64,000 nucleotides of DNA from UBA1127 sp965116355 (GCA_965116355.1 OZ220679.1:2232001-2296000); one strand, 5' to 3'; counted from the first letter of the stretch, positions 1-8,031 are shown. The notes: a model not told the origin generated them from the sequence alone. Program-made: numbers and translations.

Positions 1-1
1 C

Positions 2-940
2 GGGCTGGAGCGGGTGTACGAGATTGGGCGGATCTTCCGCAACGAGGGCCTCGACGCGACGCACAACCCGGAATTCACGTCGATGGAGAGCTACGAGGCC
101 TACGCCGACTACAACGACATCATGGCGCTGGTGGAGACGATGGTCGAGGGGCTCGCGTCAGAGCTGCTGGGCACGACGACGCTGGAGTACGGGGGCGCGA
201 CGATCGACGTGCGGGCGCCGTGGCGGCGGCTGGACCTGCGGACGGCGATCCTCGAGCACGCGGGCATCGACATCGACGAGCACAGGGACGCGGCGTCGCT
301 GGCGGGGCGGATGCGGGAGACCGGCGTCGTGGTGACGCAGGAGGACAGCTGGGGGCGGTTGGTCGACAAGCTGCTGGGCGACAAGGTGGAGCCGCACCTG
401 GTGCAGCCGACGTTCCTCGTCGACTACCCGGTGGAGATGACGCCGCTGGCCAAGCGGCATCCGAGCAAGGACGGCTACGTGGAGCGGTTCGAGGGGTTTG
501 TGGCCGGGATGGAGGTGTGCAACGCCTTCACGGAGCTGAACGATCCCATCGAGCAGCGGCGGCGGTTCGAGGAGCAGGAGGCGATGCGGCTGGAGCACGC
601 GGAGGAGGACTTCGACCGGCTGGACGAGGATTTTTTGACGGCCGTCGAGTACGGGATGCCGCCGACGGGGGGGCTCGGCGTCGGCATCGACCGGCTGGCG
701 ATGCTGTTCAGCGGGCAGAGCACGGTGCGGGAGGTGGTGCTGTTCCCGCACCTTTCGCTGACGCAGGATGAGGTGTTCCGGGCGGTGGACCGCACGTTAC
801 ATGACGTCATTGGAGTGAATCCCGCGCTAAAGGGCAACGACCTCGTCCGCGGGATTCGAGTCACGCTGCCTGAGGAGGTAAGTGCGCGCATAACCGACGG
901 CGAGATTCAGCGTCGCATAGAGCTAGCGAGCGGCAGGTGA
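2..940 (+). CDS. lysS: Lysyl-tRNA synthetase, class II (C-terminal part, cut by window start)
   Basis: Charges tRNA-Lys with lysine in the cytoplasm. The frame is open from base 2 and begins inside the catalytic core, so the N-terminal OB-fold lies outside the window. Class II motif 2 is visible as RIFRNEG followed by HNPEFTSMESYEAYADY, which is typical of LysRS, and motif 3 is GGLGVGIDRLAMLF. A GTG at base 14 is internal and not the start. After the usual terminal strand VVLFPHLS the protein runs on for about 65 residues, whereas bacterial LysRS normally stops a few residues later. The tail has no motif I recognise. It is followed by a repeat-filled spacer and rpsT. Confidence 0.95.
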   Translation, partial: GLERVYEIGRIFRNEGLDATHNPEFTSMESYEAYADYNDIMALVETMVEGLASELLGTTTLEYGGATIDVRAPWRRLDLRTAILEHAGIDIDEHRDAASLAGRMRETGVVVTQEDSWGRLVDKLLGDKVEPHLVQPTFLVDYPVEMTPLAKRHPSKDGYVERFEGFVAGMEVCNAFTELNDPIEQRRRFEEQEAMRLEHAEEDFDRLDEDFLTAVEYGMPPTGGLGVGIDRLAMLFSGQSTVREVVLFPHLSLTQDEVFRAVDRTLHDVIGVNPALKGNDLVRGIRVTLPEEVSARITDGEIQRRIELASGR

Positions 941-959
941 CGCTGCCGCATCCACTCCC

Positions 960-1142
960 GTGGACTCCGGCTTTCGCCGGAGAAACGCGGTTGGGGTTCC
1001 GTTTGTCGGGGTTCCTGCCTGCGCAGGAACGACGAATGTGGGCGGAGTTGGGGCGGTATGAGAATCCGTGGTGGGGTTTCAGTCGCCGTGAGCCCCATCG
1101 AGGGGCACACGGCTACCCCTTCGACGGGCTCAGGGCGAACGG
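960..1142. repeat. Cluster of three short palindromic repeats (R3-like, R2, R1)
   Basis: Three dispersed repeat types of this window lie side by side here. An R3-like hairpin (CCGGC-TTTC-GCCGG) is near 966-991, an R2 hairpin (GTTCCTGC/GCAGGAAC) near 1009-1036, and an R1 copy (TTCGACGGGCTCAGGGCGAA) near 1119-1142. No gene is visible between lysS and rpsT. Confidence 0.8.
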
Positions 1143-1179
1143 CTGAAGGTGAAGGCTAGCCGATACTCACAGCTTCAGG

Positions 1180-1185
1180 TATACT
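1180..1185 (+). promoter_or_regulatory. Candidate -10 box of rpsT
   Basis: TATACT lies 30 bp upstream of the rpsT start codon, with GGAGG at 1202-1206 as the ribosome binding site. No good -35 hexamer is visible at the proper distance, so the call rests on the -10 alone. Confidence 0.4.
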
Positions 1186-1215
1186 GACATTCAGCACTAT
1201 TGGAGGACTTGAAAC

Positions 1216-1476
1216 GTGCCCAGTGAACGGTCTGCCCGCGTAACCCTACGGCGCTCCCTGCGAAACCGCTCGGTGAAGCGCAGCTTGCGGACGTCGCGCA
1301 CGAAGGCGTCGCGCGCGCTTGCCGGCGGAAGTGCGGAGGAGGCGCAGCAGGCCGTCCGCAGCACGCTTCGGGACATCGACGTGGCGGCGCGCAAGGGCGT
1401 CATCCACGCCAACAAGGCCGCCCGCACCAAGTCGAGGCTCGCCCGAAAGCTGAACTCCGCCACAGCCGACGCGTAG
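1216..1476 (+). CDS. rpsT: 30S ribosomal protein S20
   Basis: This is the small-subunit protein that binds the 5' domain of 16S rRNA early in assembly. The 86-residue product has the usual S20 length and pattern: a basic N-terminal helix (RSLRNRSVKRSLRT), a middle AEEAQQAVRSTLRDIDVAARKG segment, and the conserved end GVIHANKAARTKSRLARKL. The start is GTG at 1216 with GGAGG ten bases upstream. The next gene begins 19 bp after the stop, so transcription may continue into it. Confidence 0.95.
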   Translation: MPSERSARVTLRRSLRNRSVKRSLRTSRTKASRALAGGSAEEAQQAVRSTLRDIDVAARKGVIHANKAARTKSRLARKLNSATADA

Positions 1477-1495
1477 CCTCCCCCGGTCCGCTTCG

Positions 1496-1933
1496 ATGAG
1501 TATGGTTCGCGCCATCGCCGTCGTCATTCCCGACCCGCGTGATGGCGCTCTTCTTTTGGCCGTGCGCCGCCCCGACGACGATGACGAACTCCCCGGCATC
1601 TGGGGCCTGCCCGCCACGACGGTCCGCCCGAACGAGACCGACGCCGACGCCGCTGCGCGTCTCGGCATGGCGAAGCTTGGCTCGGCGCTGACGCTTGGCG
1701 CGGCGCTCGGCGAGGGAACGCAGGCTCGAGCCGACCATGAACTCTCGATGACGCTGTACGCCGCGACCCTGGGCGCGCCGGAGCCCTCGCTGCCGGTGAA
1801 CGCGGGCGGAGACAGCTCGACCTACTACGACGGCTGGCGGTGGGCGCCGGTGTCGGCGCTGGCGGAGGGCGCGGAGCGGGGGTCGCTTTGCTGCTCGCTC
1901 GCGCTGCAGGCGTATCGAGCAGGGGCGCGGTGA
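1496..1933 (+). CDS. Nudix-fold protein with degenerate Nudix box
   Basis: This is a 145-residue protein of Nudix hydrolase length. It has the expected N-terminal strands (AIAVVIPDPRDGALLLAVRR), a WGLPATTV segment at the position of the Nudix WxxPGG, and a DGWRWAPVSAL strand near the end. The catalytic box GX5EX7REUXEEXGU is not intact: after GLPATTVRPNE the helix reads AAARLGMAKLG, so the metal-binding REUXEE glutamates are missing. It probably cannot hydrolyse nucleoside diphosphates in the usual way. It may be a structural or binding relative. Its stop overlaps the beginning of thiI, which suggests co-translation with it. Confidence 0.7.
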   Translation: MSMVRAIAVVIPDPRDGALLLAVRRPDDDDELPGIWGLPATTVRPNETDADAAARLGMAKLGSALTLGAALGEGTQARADHELSMTLYAATLGAPEPSLPVNAGGDSSTYYDGWRWAPVSALAEGAERGSLCCSLALQAYRAGAR

Positions 1934-1938
1934 GCGGC

Positions 1939-3177
1939 ATGGAGCAGCACGTCATGGTCCGCTTCTACCACGAGATTGCCCTCAAGGGGAGCAACCGGCC
2001 GTGGTTCCTGAAGCACATGGGCAACAACCTCAGGCGGGCGCTGGCCGGGACGGGGGCCGGGCGGATCCGGTGGAATGCGATGATGGCGAGCTTCCCTCTG
2101 CGGGACGAGGAGCAGTGGGAGCTTGTGCGGTCCCGGCTGGAGCACGTCATCGGGGTGGAGCGGTTCTCGCGGGCGGTGCGCGTCGAGCCGACGATGGACG
2201 CAATCAAGGAAGCCATTCCCGCGCTGCTGGACGGGCAGACGCCGTCGACGTTCCGGATTGCGGCGCGGCGGAGCGACAAGCGGTTCCCGATGACCTCGCC
2301 GCAGATCAACCACGAGCTTGGGCGGCACGTGCAGGACCTCACGGGGTGGCCCGTCGACCTGAAGAACGCCGAGCTCACGCTGTATGTGCAGACGACGGAG
2401 CGGGAGGCGCTGCTCTCGGCGGAGAGCCTGCCGGGCCCGGGCGGGATGCCGGTGGGCGTCGGCGGACACGTGGCGGCGCTGCTCTCGGGCGGGATAGACT
2501 CGCCGGTGGCCGCGTACCAGATGATGCGGCGCGGGTGCCGGGTGACCTTCATCCACTTCCACAGCTTCCCGCTCGTGGAGGGGACGTCGCGGGAGAAGGC
2601 GGAGGAGCTGGTGGAGCTGCTGACGCAGTACCAGCTCAGCTCGCGGCTGCTGCTGGTGCCCTTCGCGGCGGCGCAGCAGCGGATCATCGTGACGGTGCCG
2701 CCGGCGTACCGGGTGGCCGTGTACCGGCGATTCATGGTGCGCATTGCGGAGGCGCTGGCGGTCAAGCACGGGGCGGCGGCGCTGGTGACGGGCGACAGCC
2801 TGGGCCAAGTGAGCTCGCAGACGCTGGAGAACATGACAACCATCGGCGCGGCGGCGGAGCGGCTTCCGCTCTTCCGCCCGCTGCTGACGATGGACAAGGG
2901 CGAGATCGTCGACATCGCGCGGCCGCTGGGGACGTACCCGATTTCCATCATCCCGGACCAGGACTGCTGCTCGCTGTTCGTGCCGCGGCACCCGGTGACG
3001 AAGAGCCGCATCCAGGACGTCGAGCGGATGGAGGCGGAGCTGCCCGTGCAGGAGCTCGTCGACGAGGCGGTCGGGGCCGTCGAGGAGCGCGTGTACCACT
3101 GGCCGGAAGCGGCGGCGCCGGCTGCGCCGGGGGCGGCGGCGATGCAGGGCGCCGGCGAGGCCGCGCAAACTCGATGA
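1939..3177 (+). CDS. thiI: tRNA 4-thiouridine sulfurtransferase ThiI (no rhodanese domain)
   Basis: ThiI adenylates tRNA U8 and transfers sulfur to make 4-thiouridine; in some bacteria it also supplies sulfur for the thiamine thiazole. The 412-residue protein has an N-terminal ferredoxin-like region with EIALKGSNR, a THUMP domain, and the PP-loop SGGIDS at residues 183-188. This is followed by the family signature LVTGDSLGQVSSQTLENM and PDQDCCSLF, which carries the conserved PP-domain cysteine. There is no C-terminal rhodanese domain, so it is the short type. ATG 1939 is preferred over GTG 1930 because MEQHVMVRFYHEIALKG matches the family start. It overlaps or abuts the Nudix gene and ends shortly before the lexA promoter. 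Confidence 0.92.
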   Translation: MEQHVMVRFYHEIALKGSNRPWFLKHMGNNLRRALAGTGAGRIRWNAMMASFPLRDEEQWELVRSRLEHVIGVERFSRAVRVEPTMDAIKEAIPALLDGQTPSTFRIAARRSDKRFPMTSPQINHELGRHVQDLTGWPVDLKNAELTLYVQTTEREALLSAESLPGPGGMPVGVGGHVAALLSGGIDSPVAAYQMMRRGCRVTFIHFHSFPLVEGTSREKAEELVELLTQYQLSSRLLLVPFAAAQQRIIVTVPPAYRVAVYRRFMVRIAEALAVKHGAAALVTGDSLGQVSSQTLENMTTIGAAAERLPLFRPLLTMDKGEIVDIARPLGTYPISIIPDQDCCSLFVPRHPVTKSRIQDVERMEAELPVQELVDEAVGAVEERVYHWPEAAAPAAPGAAAMQGAGEAAQTR

Positions 3178-3224
3178 GACGTCACAAAAGCGAACATATC
3201 AGCGAAATTCACCCCTTTTGCCCC

Positions 3225-3273
3225 TTGACAGGCTTCATGCCGAGTCCCTAGGATAGTTGCGAACATCTGTTTG
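3225..3273 (+). promoter_or_regulatory. lexA promoter with SOS box
   Basis: TTGACA (3225-3230), an 18-bp spacer and TAGGAT (3249-3254) form a good vegetative promoter. Immediately downstream lies CGAACATCTGTTTG (3260-3273). This matches the Gram-positive LexA/DinR operator GAAC-N4-GTTC at all but one base, and it is placed where bound LexA would block initiation. A further half site, CGAACATAT, is at 3191-3199. Together they indicate autoregulation of lexA. Confidence 0.85.
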
Positions 3274-3298
3274 TAAACATAAATTCAGGGAGGCCGGC

Positions 3299-3955
3299 AT
3301 GGCGCCATCGAACGGCAAGCTGTCCGAGCGACAGACCAAGATGCTGGAGTTCATTTCCGACTTTGTGAAGGAGCACCCGTACCCACCGTCCGTGCGCGAG
3401 ATCCAGCTTGGGTGCGGCATCAGCTCCACGTCCGTGGTGGACTACAACCTGCACATCCTGCGGCGCGAGGGGTACATCAAGCGCTCGCCGGACATCTCGC
3501 GCGGCATCCAGCTCCTGGACAAGGACACGGGACGGGCGATGGGGCTGCAAACCTCTATCGCGGTGCCGGTGTTCGGCGCCATCGCGGCGGGCGAGCCGCT
3601 GATGGCGTTCCCCGAGGCGTCCGAGGCAGAGGAGACGCTGGAGCTGCCGGCGTCGATGCTGCCGCCGCGTACAGAAGGGATGTACGCGCTGCGGGTGAAG
3701 GGGCAGTCGATGATCGAGGACCTGATCGACGACGGGGACGTCGTGCTGTTCCAGCGCAGGGAGACAGCGAGCCCGGGCGAGATGGTGGCCGCGTGGCTGA
3801 AGGAGCGCGGCGAGGGGACGCTGAAGCGGTACTACCCCGAGGGCGCCCGGGTTCGGCTGCAGCCGGCGAACAGCGCAATGTCGCCCATCTACGAGGACGC
3901 CGACAAGGTGGAGGTGCAGGGCGTTGTGGTGGGCGTGATCCGGATGTACCGGTAG
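3299..3955 (+). CDS. lexA: SOS repressor LexA
   Basis: LexA is the transcriptional repressor of the DNA-damage response and cleaves itself when RecA is activated. The 218-residue protein has an N-terminal winged helix (residues 1-75, RQTKMLEFISDFVKEH and PSVREIQ) and a C-terminal S24 peptidase domain. The scissile bond is Ala97-Gly98 in VFGAIAAGEP. The catalytic serine is Ser137 (KGQSM) and the lysine Lys176 (GTLKRYY), so autocleavage should be intact. The start is ATG 3299, eight bases after GGGAGG. It is transcribed alone from an SOS-box promoter and ends at a bidirectional terminator shared with trxB. Confidence 0.96.
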   Translation: MAPSNGKLSERQTKMLEFISDFVKEHPYPPSVREIQLGCGISSTSVVDYNLHILRREGYIKRSPDISRGIQLLDKDTGRAMGLQTSIAVPVFGAIAAGEPLMAFPEASEAEETLELPASMLPPRTEGMYALRVKGQSMIEDLIDDGDVVLFQRRETASPGEMVAAWLKERGEGTLKRYYPEGARVRLQPANSAMSPIYEDADKVEVQGVVVGVIRMYR

Positions 3956-3976
3956 CCAAACCAGAGCCAACAGAGG

Positions 3977-4007
3977 AAAGGGCCGCGCCTACCCGGCGCG
4001 GCCCTTT
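3977..4007. terminator. Bidirectional terminator between lexA and trxB
   Basis: A perfect 13-bp stem, AAAGGGCCGCGCC (3977-3989) with its complement at 3995-4007, encloses a 5-nt loop. The A-run on one side and T-run on the other make it usable from both convergent genes. Confidence 0.85.
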
Positions 4008-4027
4008 CGCGTTTACCGACGGGGCGG

Positions 4028-4948
4028 CTAGCCCTCCGTGATGTAGCGGTAGGCGGAGAGGGCGGCGGTGATGCCGTCGCCGACGGAGGTGCCGAGCTGG
4101 CGGTCGGAGAACTGGCGGACATCGCCGGCCGCGAAGAGGCCGGGGACGTCGGTTTCCATGCGGATGTTGGTGATGATGTGGCCGCCGTTGTCCATCGGCA
4201 CCTTGCCCCGCATGAACGCCGTGTTCGGGTGGAATCCGATGTAGATGAACACGGCGGCGGTGGGGTACTCGTACTCCGCGCCGCTCTTCAGGTCCTGCAG
4301 CAGGACGCGGTCGACCTCGCCGTTGCCGCGGATCTCCTTGACGACGTGGCTGAACTTGAAGTCGACGTTGCCGGCGGCGAAGGCGCGCTCCTGCAGCACC
4401 TTCGTGGCGCGCAGGTCGTCGCGGCGGTGGACGATGGTGAGGTTTCGGACGATGCGGCTGAGGTACATGCCCTCGTCGAGGGCCGCGTCGCCGCCGCCGA
4501 CAACGACGGTGTCCTCGCCGGCGAAGAAGTTGCCGTCGCAGGTGGCGCAGTAGGTGACGCCGCGGCCGGCGAACTCGTCCTCGCCGGGGACGCCGAGCTT
4601 GTTATGCTCGCCGCCGGTGGTGACGATGATGGTCTTCGTGGCGTACTCGGCCTCCTCGCCTACGACGACCTTGACGTCGCCGTCCACCTTGAGGTCGATG
4701 ACGGTGTCGAAGGCGAATTCGGCGCCGGTGTTCTCGGCCTGCCGGTGCATGAGCATGCCGATCTCGGGGCCCATGACGCCGTCGGGAAAGCCGGGGTAGT
4801 TCTCGATGTCGGAGGTGTTCATGATCTGCCCGCCGGGGGCGAACTGCTCCACGACGAGGGTCTTCAACTGGGCCCTCGTTGCATAGATGGCTGCGCTGAG
4901 CCCGGCGGCGCCTCCGCCGACGATTACGACATCATATTCCGCTTGCAT
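4028..4948 (-). CDS. trxB: Thioredoxin reductase
   Basis: TrxB is a flavoprotein that passes electrons from NADPH to thioredoxin in the cytoplasm. The 306-residue protein is of the normal low-molecular-weight type. It has an FAD-binding GGGAAG at residues 11-16, the redox pair Cys134-Ala-Thr-Cys137 in VTYCATCDG, a second Rossmann motif GGGDAA with the NADPH phosphate-binding HRRD, and the C-terminal FAD motif LFAAGDVR. It stands alone, convergent with lexA and divergent from pstB. No thioredoxin gene is next to it in this window. Confidence 0.96.
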   Translation of the reverse strand: MQAEYDVVIVGGGAAGLSAAIYATRAQLKTLVVEQFAPGGQIMNTSDIENYPGFPDGVMGPEIGMLMHRQAENTGAEFAFDTVIDLKVDGDVKVVVGEEAEYATKTIIVTTGGEHNKLGVPGEDEFAGRGVTYCATCDGNFFAGEDTVVVGGGDAALDEGMYLSRIVRNLTIVHRRDDLRATKVLQERAFAAGNVDFKFSHVVKEIRGNGEVDRVLLQDLKSGAEYEYPTAAVFIYIGFHPNTAFMRGKVPMDNGGHIITNIRMETDVPGLFAAGDVRQFSDRQLGTSVGDGITAALSAYRYITEG

Positions 4949-5036
4949 AGTTCCGCCTTGGTAGTAGATTGCCTTTCCTCCATTGTAGCCCAGCGATTGC
5001 GGCAGGGGTAGTTGGAGGCGGGAGACGCGGTGATCC

Positions 5037-5095
5037 GTTAACGTCTTGTTAATGTTTGCCGAATGGTGATATTATTGCACGCTAAATCGTTAATG
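5037..5095 (+). promoter_or_regulatory. Candidate PHO-box direct repeats upstream of pstB
   Basis: TTAACG (5038-5043) and TTAATG (5049-5054) are spaced by exactly 11 bp, and another TTAATG occurs at 5090-5095. Direct TTAAYR repeats on an 11-bp spacing are the form of the PhoP binding site in Gram-positive bacteria. The stretch is clearly more AT-rich than its surroundings and precedes a pst/phoU pair. A -10-like TATTAT lies at about 5070. The rest of the 277-bp spacer shows nothing else. Confidence 0.45.
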
Positions 5096-5225
5096 GCCGA
5101 TTGGTTGTCCAAAAGAAAACGGCTCCCTACCATGGCGATAGCCGGTCAGTCTGCCCTCTCCCGCCACAGGGCAGTCCTCCACTCCCCGTTCTGCCGGCCC
5201 TTTCGCAATTGGCAGGAGGAAAGCA

Positions 5226-5999
5226 GTGAACCAGGGAGACATCGTCCTCGAGACGAGGGACCTCAAGGTGTTCTACGGCGCCTTCAACGCGCTGCGGGAC
5301 ATCTCTATGGAGATCCCACGCCATCGAGTGACGGCGCTCATCGGGCCCTCCGGCTGTGGGAAGAGCACGTTCCTGCGGTGCTTCAACCGCATGAACGACC
5401 TCATTGCGGGCTCCTATGTGACGGGCCAAGTGCTCTACCGGGGCAACGACATCTACGGGCCGTCGGTCGACGCGACGCGCATCCGGTCGGAGATCGGGAT
5501 GGTGTTCCAGAAGCCGAACCCCTTCCCGAAGTCGATCTACGAGAACGTTGCCTTCGGGCTCAAGATCAACGGCTACCAGGGCAACATGGACGAGGCGGTC
5601 GAGCGGTCACTCCGGCGCGCGGCGCTGTGGGACGAGGTCAAGGACAGGCTGAACAAGAGCGCGTTCCAACTCTCGGGGGGCCAGCAGCAACGGCTGTGCA
5701 TCGCCCGGGCGCTGGCCGTCGAGCCGGAGGTCATCCTGATGGACGAGCCGGCGTCGGCGCTCGACCCCATCGCGACGCTGGCCATCGAGGAACTGATCCG
5801 GGAGCTGTGCGCCGAGGTGTCGATCATCATCGTCACGCACAACATGCAGCAGGCCGCCCGGGTGTCCGACCAGACGGCCTTCCTGATGATGGGCGACGAC
5901 CGCGCCGGCTACCTGGTTGAATTCGGCGACACCAACGAAATCTTCACGAACCCGAAGAACGAGCGGACAGAGGCGTACATAACGGGCCGGTTCAGCTAG
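5226..5999 (+). CDS. pstB: Phosphate ABC transporter ATP-binding protein
   Basis: PstB is the ATPase subunit that powers high-affinity phosphate uptake through PstCA. The 257-residue protein has Walker A GPSGCGKST (40-48), the PstB-specific stretch FLRCFNRMND, a Q-loop in VFQKPNPFP, the ABC signature LSGGQQQR, and Walker B VILMDEPASALD followed by the switch histidine in VTHNM. The start is GTG 5226 with AGGAGG upstream. phoU follows after 14 bp. Unusually, pstS, pstC and pstA are not adjacent: the upstream neighbour is the divergent trxB. The transporter core must therefore lie elsewhere or be split from this pair. Confidence 0.95.
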   Translation: MNQGDIVLETRDLKVFYGAFNALRDISMEIPRHRVTALIGPSGCGKSTFLRCFNRMNDLIAGSYVTGQVLYRGNDIYGPSVDATRIRSEIGMVFQKPNPFPKSIYENVAFGLKINGYQGNMDEAVERSLRRAALWDEVKDRLNKSAFQLSGGQQQRLCIARALAVEPEVILMDEPASALDPIATLAIEELIRELCAEVSIIIVTHNMQQAARVSDQTAFLMMGDDRAGYLVEFGDTNEIFTNPKNERTEAYITGRFS

Positions 6000-6013
6000 C
6001 CAAGGAGGCGGCT

Positions 6014-6679
6014 ATGGCACGCGCAAGCTTTGACATTCACTTACACCACCTGTTGGACGAACTGCTGCAACTGGGCGGCATGGTTGAGAAGGCCATCGCG
6101 ACTTCACTGCAGGCGCTGAAGGACCGCGACCTCGCCACCTCCGAGCGCGTGATCAAGGAAGACGACTTCGTCGACCAAAAGCGCTGGGAGCTGGAGGATC
6201 GGTGCCTGGAGCTCATCGCGACGCAGCAGCCGATGGCCGTCGACCTGCGCGTGCTCGTCACCATCCTGCACATCTCGGTCGAGCTGGAGCGGATGGGCGA
6301 CTATGCCGAGGGCATCGCAAAGATCAGCCTGATGATGGGGGACGAACCGCCGCTCAAGCCGCTGGTGGACATCCCGCTTATGGCAGACAAGGCCACCGAT
6401 ATGCTCAACCGGAGCCTCGACGCTCTGCTGCGGCGCGACACCGAGGAGGCGGTGGACGTCTGCAACAAGGACGACGAGGTTGACCACCTGTACGAGGTCG
6501 TCTACCGGGACCTGCTCGATCTGATGATCAAGGACCCGGCGAATGTGCAGCGGGCCACGTACCTGCTCTGGGTGGCGCACGACCTGGAACGCATCGCAGA
6601 CCGGGCCACGAACATCGCCGAGCGGGTGGTCTTCATGGTCACGGGCAAGATGACCGAGATCAACGTGTCCAAGTACTAA
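6014..6679 (+). CDS. phoU: Phosphate-specific transport system accessory protein PhoU
   Basis: PhoU links the state of the Pst transporter to the PhoR/PhoB-type sensor kinase and restrains phosphate uptake. The 221-residue protein shows the two three-helix repeats of the family, each with its metal-binding signature: ELERMGDYAEGIAK near residue 95 and DLERIADRATNIAERV near residue 195. A strong AAGGAGG precedes ATG 6014. It is the second gene of a two-gene operon with pstB and ends before a 12-bp stem hairpin. Confidence 0.95.
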   Translation: MARASFDIHLHHLLDELLQLGGMVEKAIATSLQALKDRDLATSERVIKEDDFVDQKRWELEDRCLELIATQQPMAVDLRVLVTILHISVELERMGDYAEGIAKISLMMGDEPPLKPLVDIPLMADKATDMLNRSLDALLRRDTEEAVDVCNKDDEVDHLYEVVYRDLLDLMIKDPANVQRATYLLWVAHDLERIADRATNIAERVVFMVTGKMTEINVSKY

Positions 6680-6686
6680 ATGGCGA

Positions 6687-6728
6687 CAGGCCCTCCCGCG
6701 CCCTTGAGTTGGAGCACGGGAGGGCCTG
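6687..6728 (+). terminator. Hairpin after phoU
   Basis: CAGGCCCTCCCG (6687-6698) pairs perfectly with CGGGAGGGCCTG (6717-6728) around an 18-nt loop. There is no T-run, so it may be a weak terminator or an RNA-stabilising hairpin. The remaining bases up to 6963 show only a possible TACACT at 6841. Confidence 0.5.
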
Positions 6729-6963
6729 CAGCCGTCCGGAGTTCCCACCGTTCTGCCACCCCTATTCCAGTTCTTCCCGCACCCCGCATGTTCACACACG
6801 CTCTCCGGTTGCTTGTGCACCATTCTCCGAATCCTTGGTGTACACTAACTACATCGCGATACCCTCGACATGGCGGCATTGCCGCAGCAACTGCTCCGGG
6901 GGCTTCGCGGCTCCCTGCAGACAGGGCACACTTGTCGTAAGGCATTAGCAGGAGAGTTAGGGA

Positions 6964-7665
6964 GTGCACATACTACCTTCACGGAAGGGTGAACGGATCT
7001 TCTTCCTGCTGGAGCAGAACGCGCAGAACGTCCGGAAGGCGGGCCGGCTGCTCCATGCACTCATGGAGCAGCATGAGGACGCTCCAGCGTCTGCGGACGC
7101 CGGGACGTTGGCGGATGAAGTGGCATCCGCGGCGGAAGAGATAGCCGCGCTGGAGCGGTTCGGGGACGAGGTCACGCAGCAGACGGCCGTCGCGGCGCAG
7201 ACGGCGAGAACGCTGCCGATGGACCGGCGGGACCTGGCCGCGCTGACCGTGGCGCTCGACGGCATCGTCGACGGGATTGGCAGCGTGGCGGCTTCTCTGC
7301 ACGCCTACCGGCTCGGCGCGGCGTCCGAGCGAGCGCGGGCCATGGCGGAGGCGATCTCGCAGTCGTGCGCCGACCTGCACAAGTGCGCCGGGCTACTCCG
7401 CGAGGGTCCGGCACGGCGCGCGGACGTTCTGGCGCTGACGGCGTCGACGAGGGCGCGGGCCGCCGCGATGGAGCGCGAGAACGGCGGGTTGCTCGCGCCG
7501 CACTTCGCCGCGGGGCAGGACGCCGAGACCGTCCTCAAGTGGCAGGACGTGTACGCCGACCTGGGCCGGACGCTCGCCGAGACGCGGGCCGCGGCGCTGG
7601 CGCTGGAGAGCGCGGTGGCGGCGCGGCGATTGGGCGGACTACCGCGACGCCTTGGCGCGCATTGA
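6964..7665 (+). CDS. DUF47 family (PhoU-like / Pit accessory) protein
   Basis: This 233-residue all-helical protein is of the DUF47 family. It is related to PhoU and usually sits next to low-affinity Pit phosphate permeases as an accessory or regulator. Visible features are the N-terminal FFLLEQNAQNVRKAGRLLHALM, an ALERFGDEVTQQT segment (the family E-x-x-GD motif), and the helix LTVALDGIVDGIGSVAASLHAYRL, which matches the DUF47 'ALDDIVD' region. The start is GTG 6964 with GGAG upstream. No Pit permease follows; the next gene is convergent and overlaps its end by 27 bp. Proximity to pstB-phoU supports a phosphate role. Confidence 0.75.
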   Translation: MHILPSRKGERIFFLLEQNAQNVRKAGRLLHALMEQHEDAPASADAGTLADEVASAAEEIAALERFGDEVTQQTAVAAQTARTLPMDRRDLAALTVALDGIVDGIGSVAASLHAYRLGAASERARAMAEAISQSCADLHKCAGLLREGPARRADVLALTASTRARAAAMERENGGLLAPHFAAGQDAETVLKWQDVYADLGRTLAETRAAALALESAVAARRLGGLPRRLGAH

Positions 7666-7974
7666 GCCGAGGAGGGCGCCGACTGTGCCGAGCAGGGCTA
7701 CGTAGGCGAGGATGACGGCCGGGATGTAGAGCACGACGGCCGGCACGTCAAAGATAAGCCAGGTGCCCAGGGCGAAGGGCAGCGCCACGAGCCCCATGAA
7801 GACCCCCATTAGTACGCCTACGCCTATCGCCTTGGCCTCGTCCGGGGTGTCAACCGACTGACCGGCGATGAAGCCGCCGGCGAGGGGGCCGAGGGGGCCG
7901 GTGATGACGTGGACGACGGGGATTATGAGGCCGATGAGGGATATGCCCACGCCGATGAGGGCTGCTCTGAGCAC
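7639..7974 (-). CDS. Small membrane protein, unknown function
   Basis: This is a 111-residue hydrophobic protein with about three membrane segments: LIGVGISLIGLIIPVVHVI, IGVGVLMGVFMGLVALPFALGTWLIF and VVLYIPAVILAYVALLGTVGALLG. The glycine-rich GPLAGGFIAG between the first two recalls small DUF5518-like membrane proteins, but the match is loose. The start is GTG 7974 with CGGAGG upstream. Its last nine codons overlap the end of the DUF47 gene on the other strand. Function unknown. Confidence 0.6.
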   Translation of the reverse strand: MLRAALIGVGISLIGLIIPVVHVITGPLGPLAGGFIAGQSVDTPDEAKAIGVGVLMGVFMGLVALPFALGTWLIFDVPAVVLYIPAVILAYVALLGTVGALLGSMRAKASR

Positions 7975-8031
7975 GGTGGCCTCCGATTTTGGTCTCTCGA
8001 CTAGGGGGGCGGGCGACCACGAGAGTCGCCC

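Noticed and set aside
5063..5920. Alternative plus-strand ORF of 285 codons overlapping pstB
   Set aside because: It is a +1 shadow of pstB; the pstB frame holds all ABC motifs.
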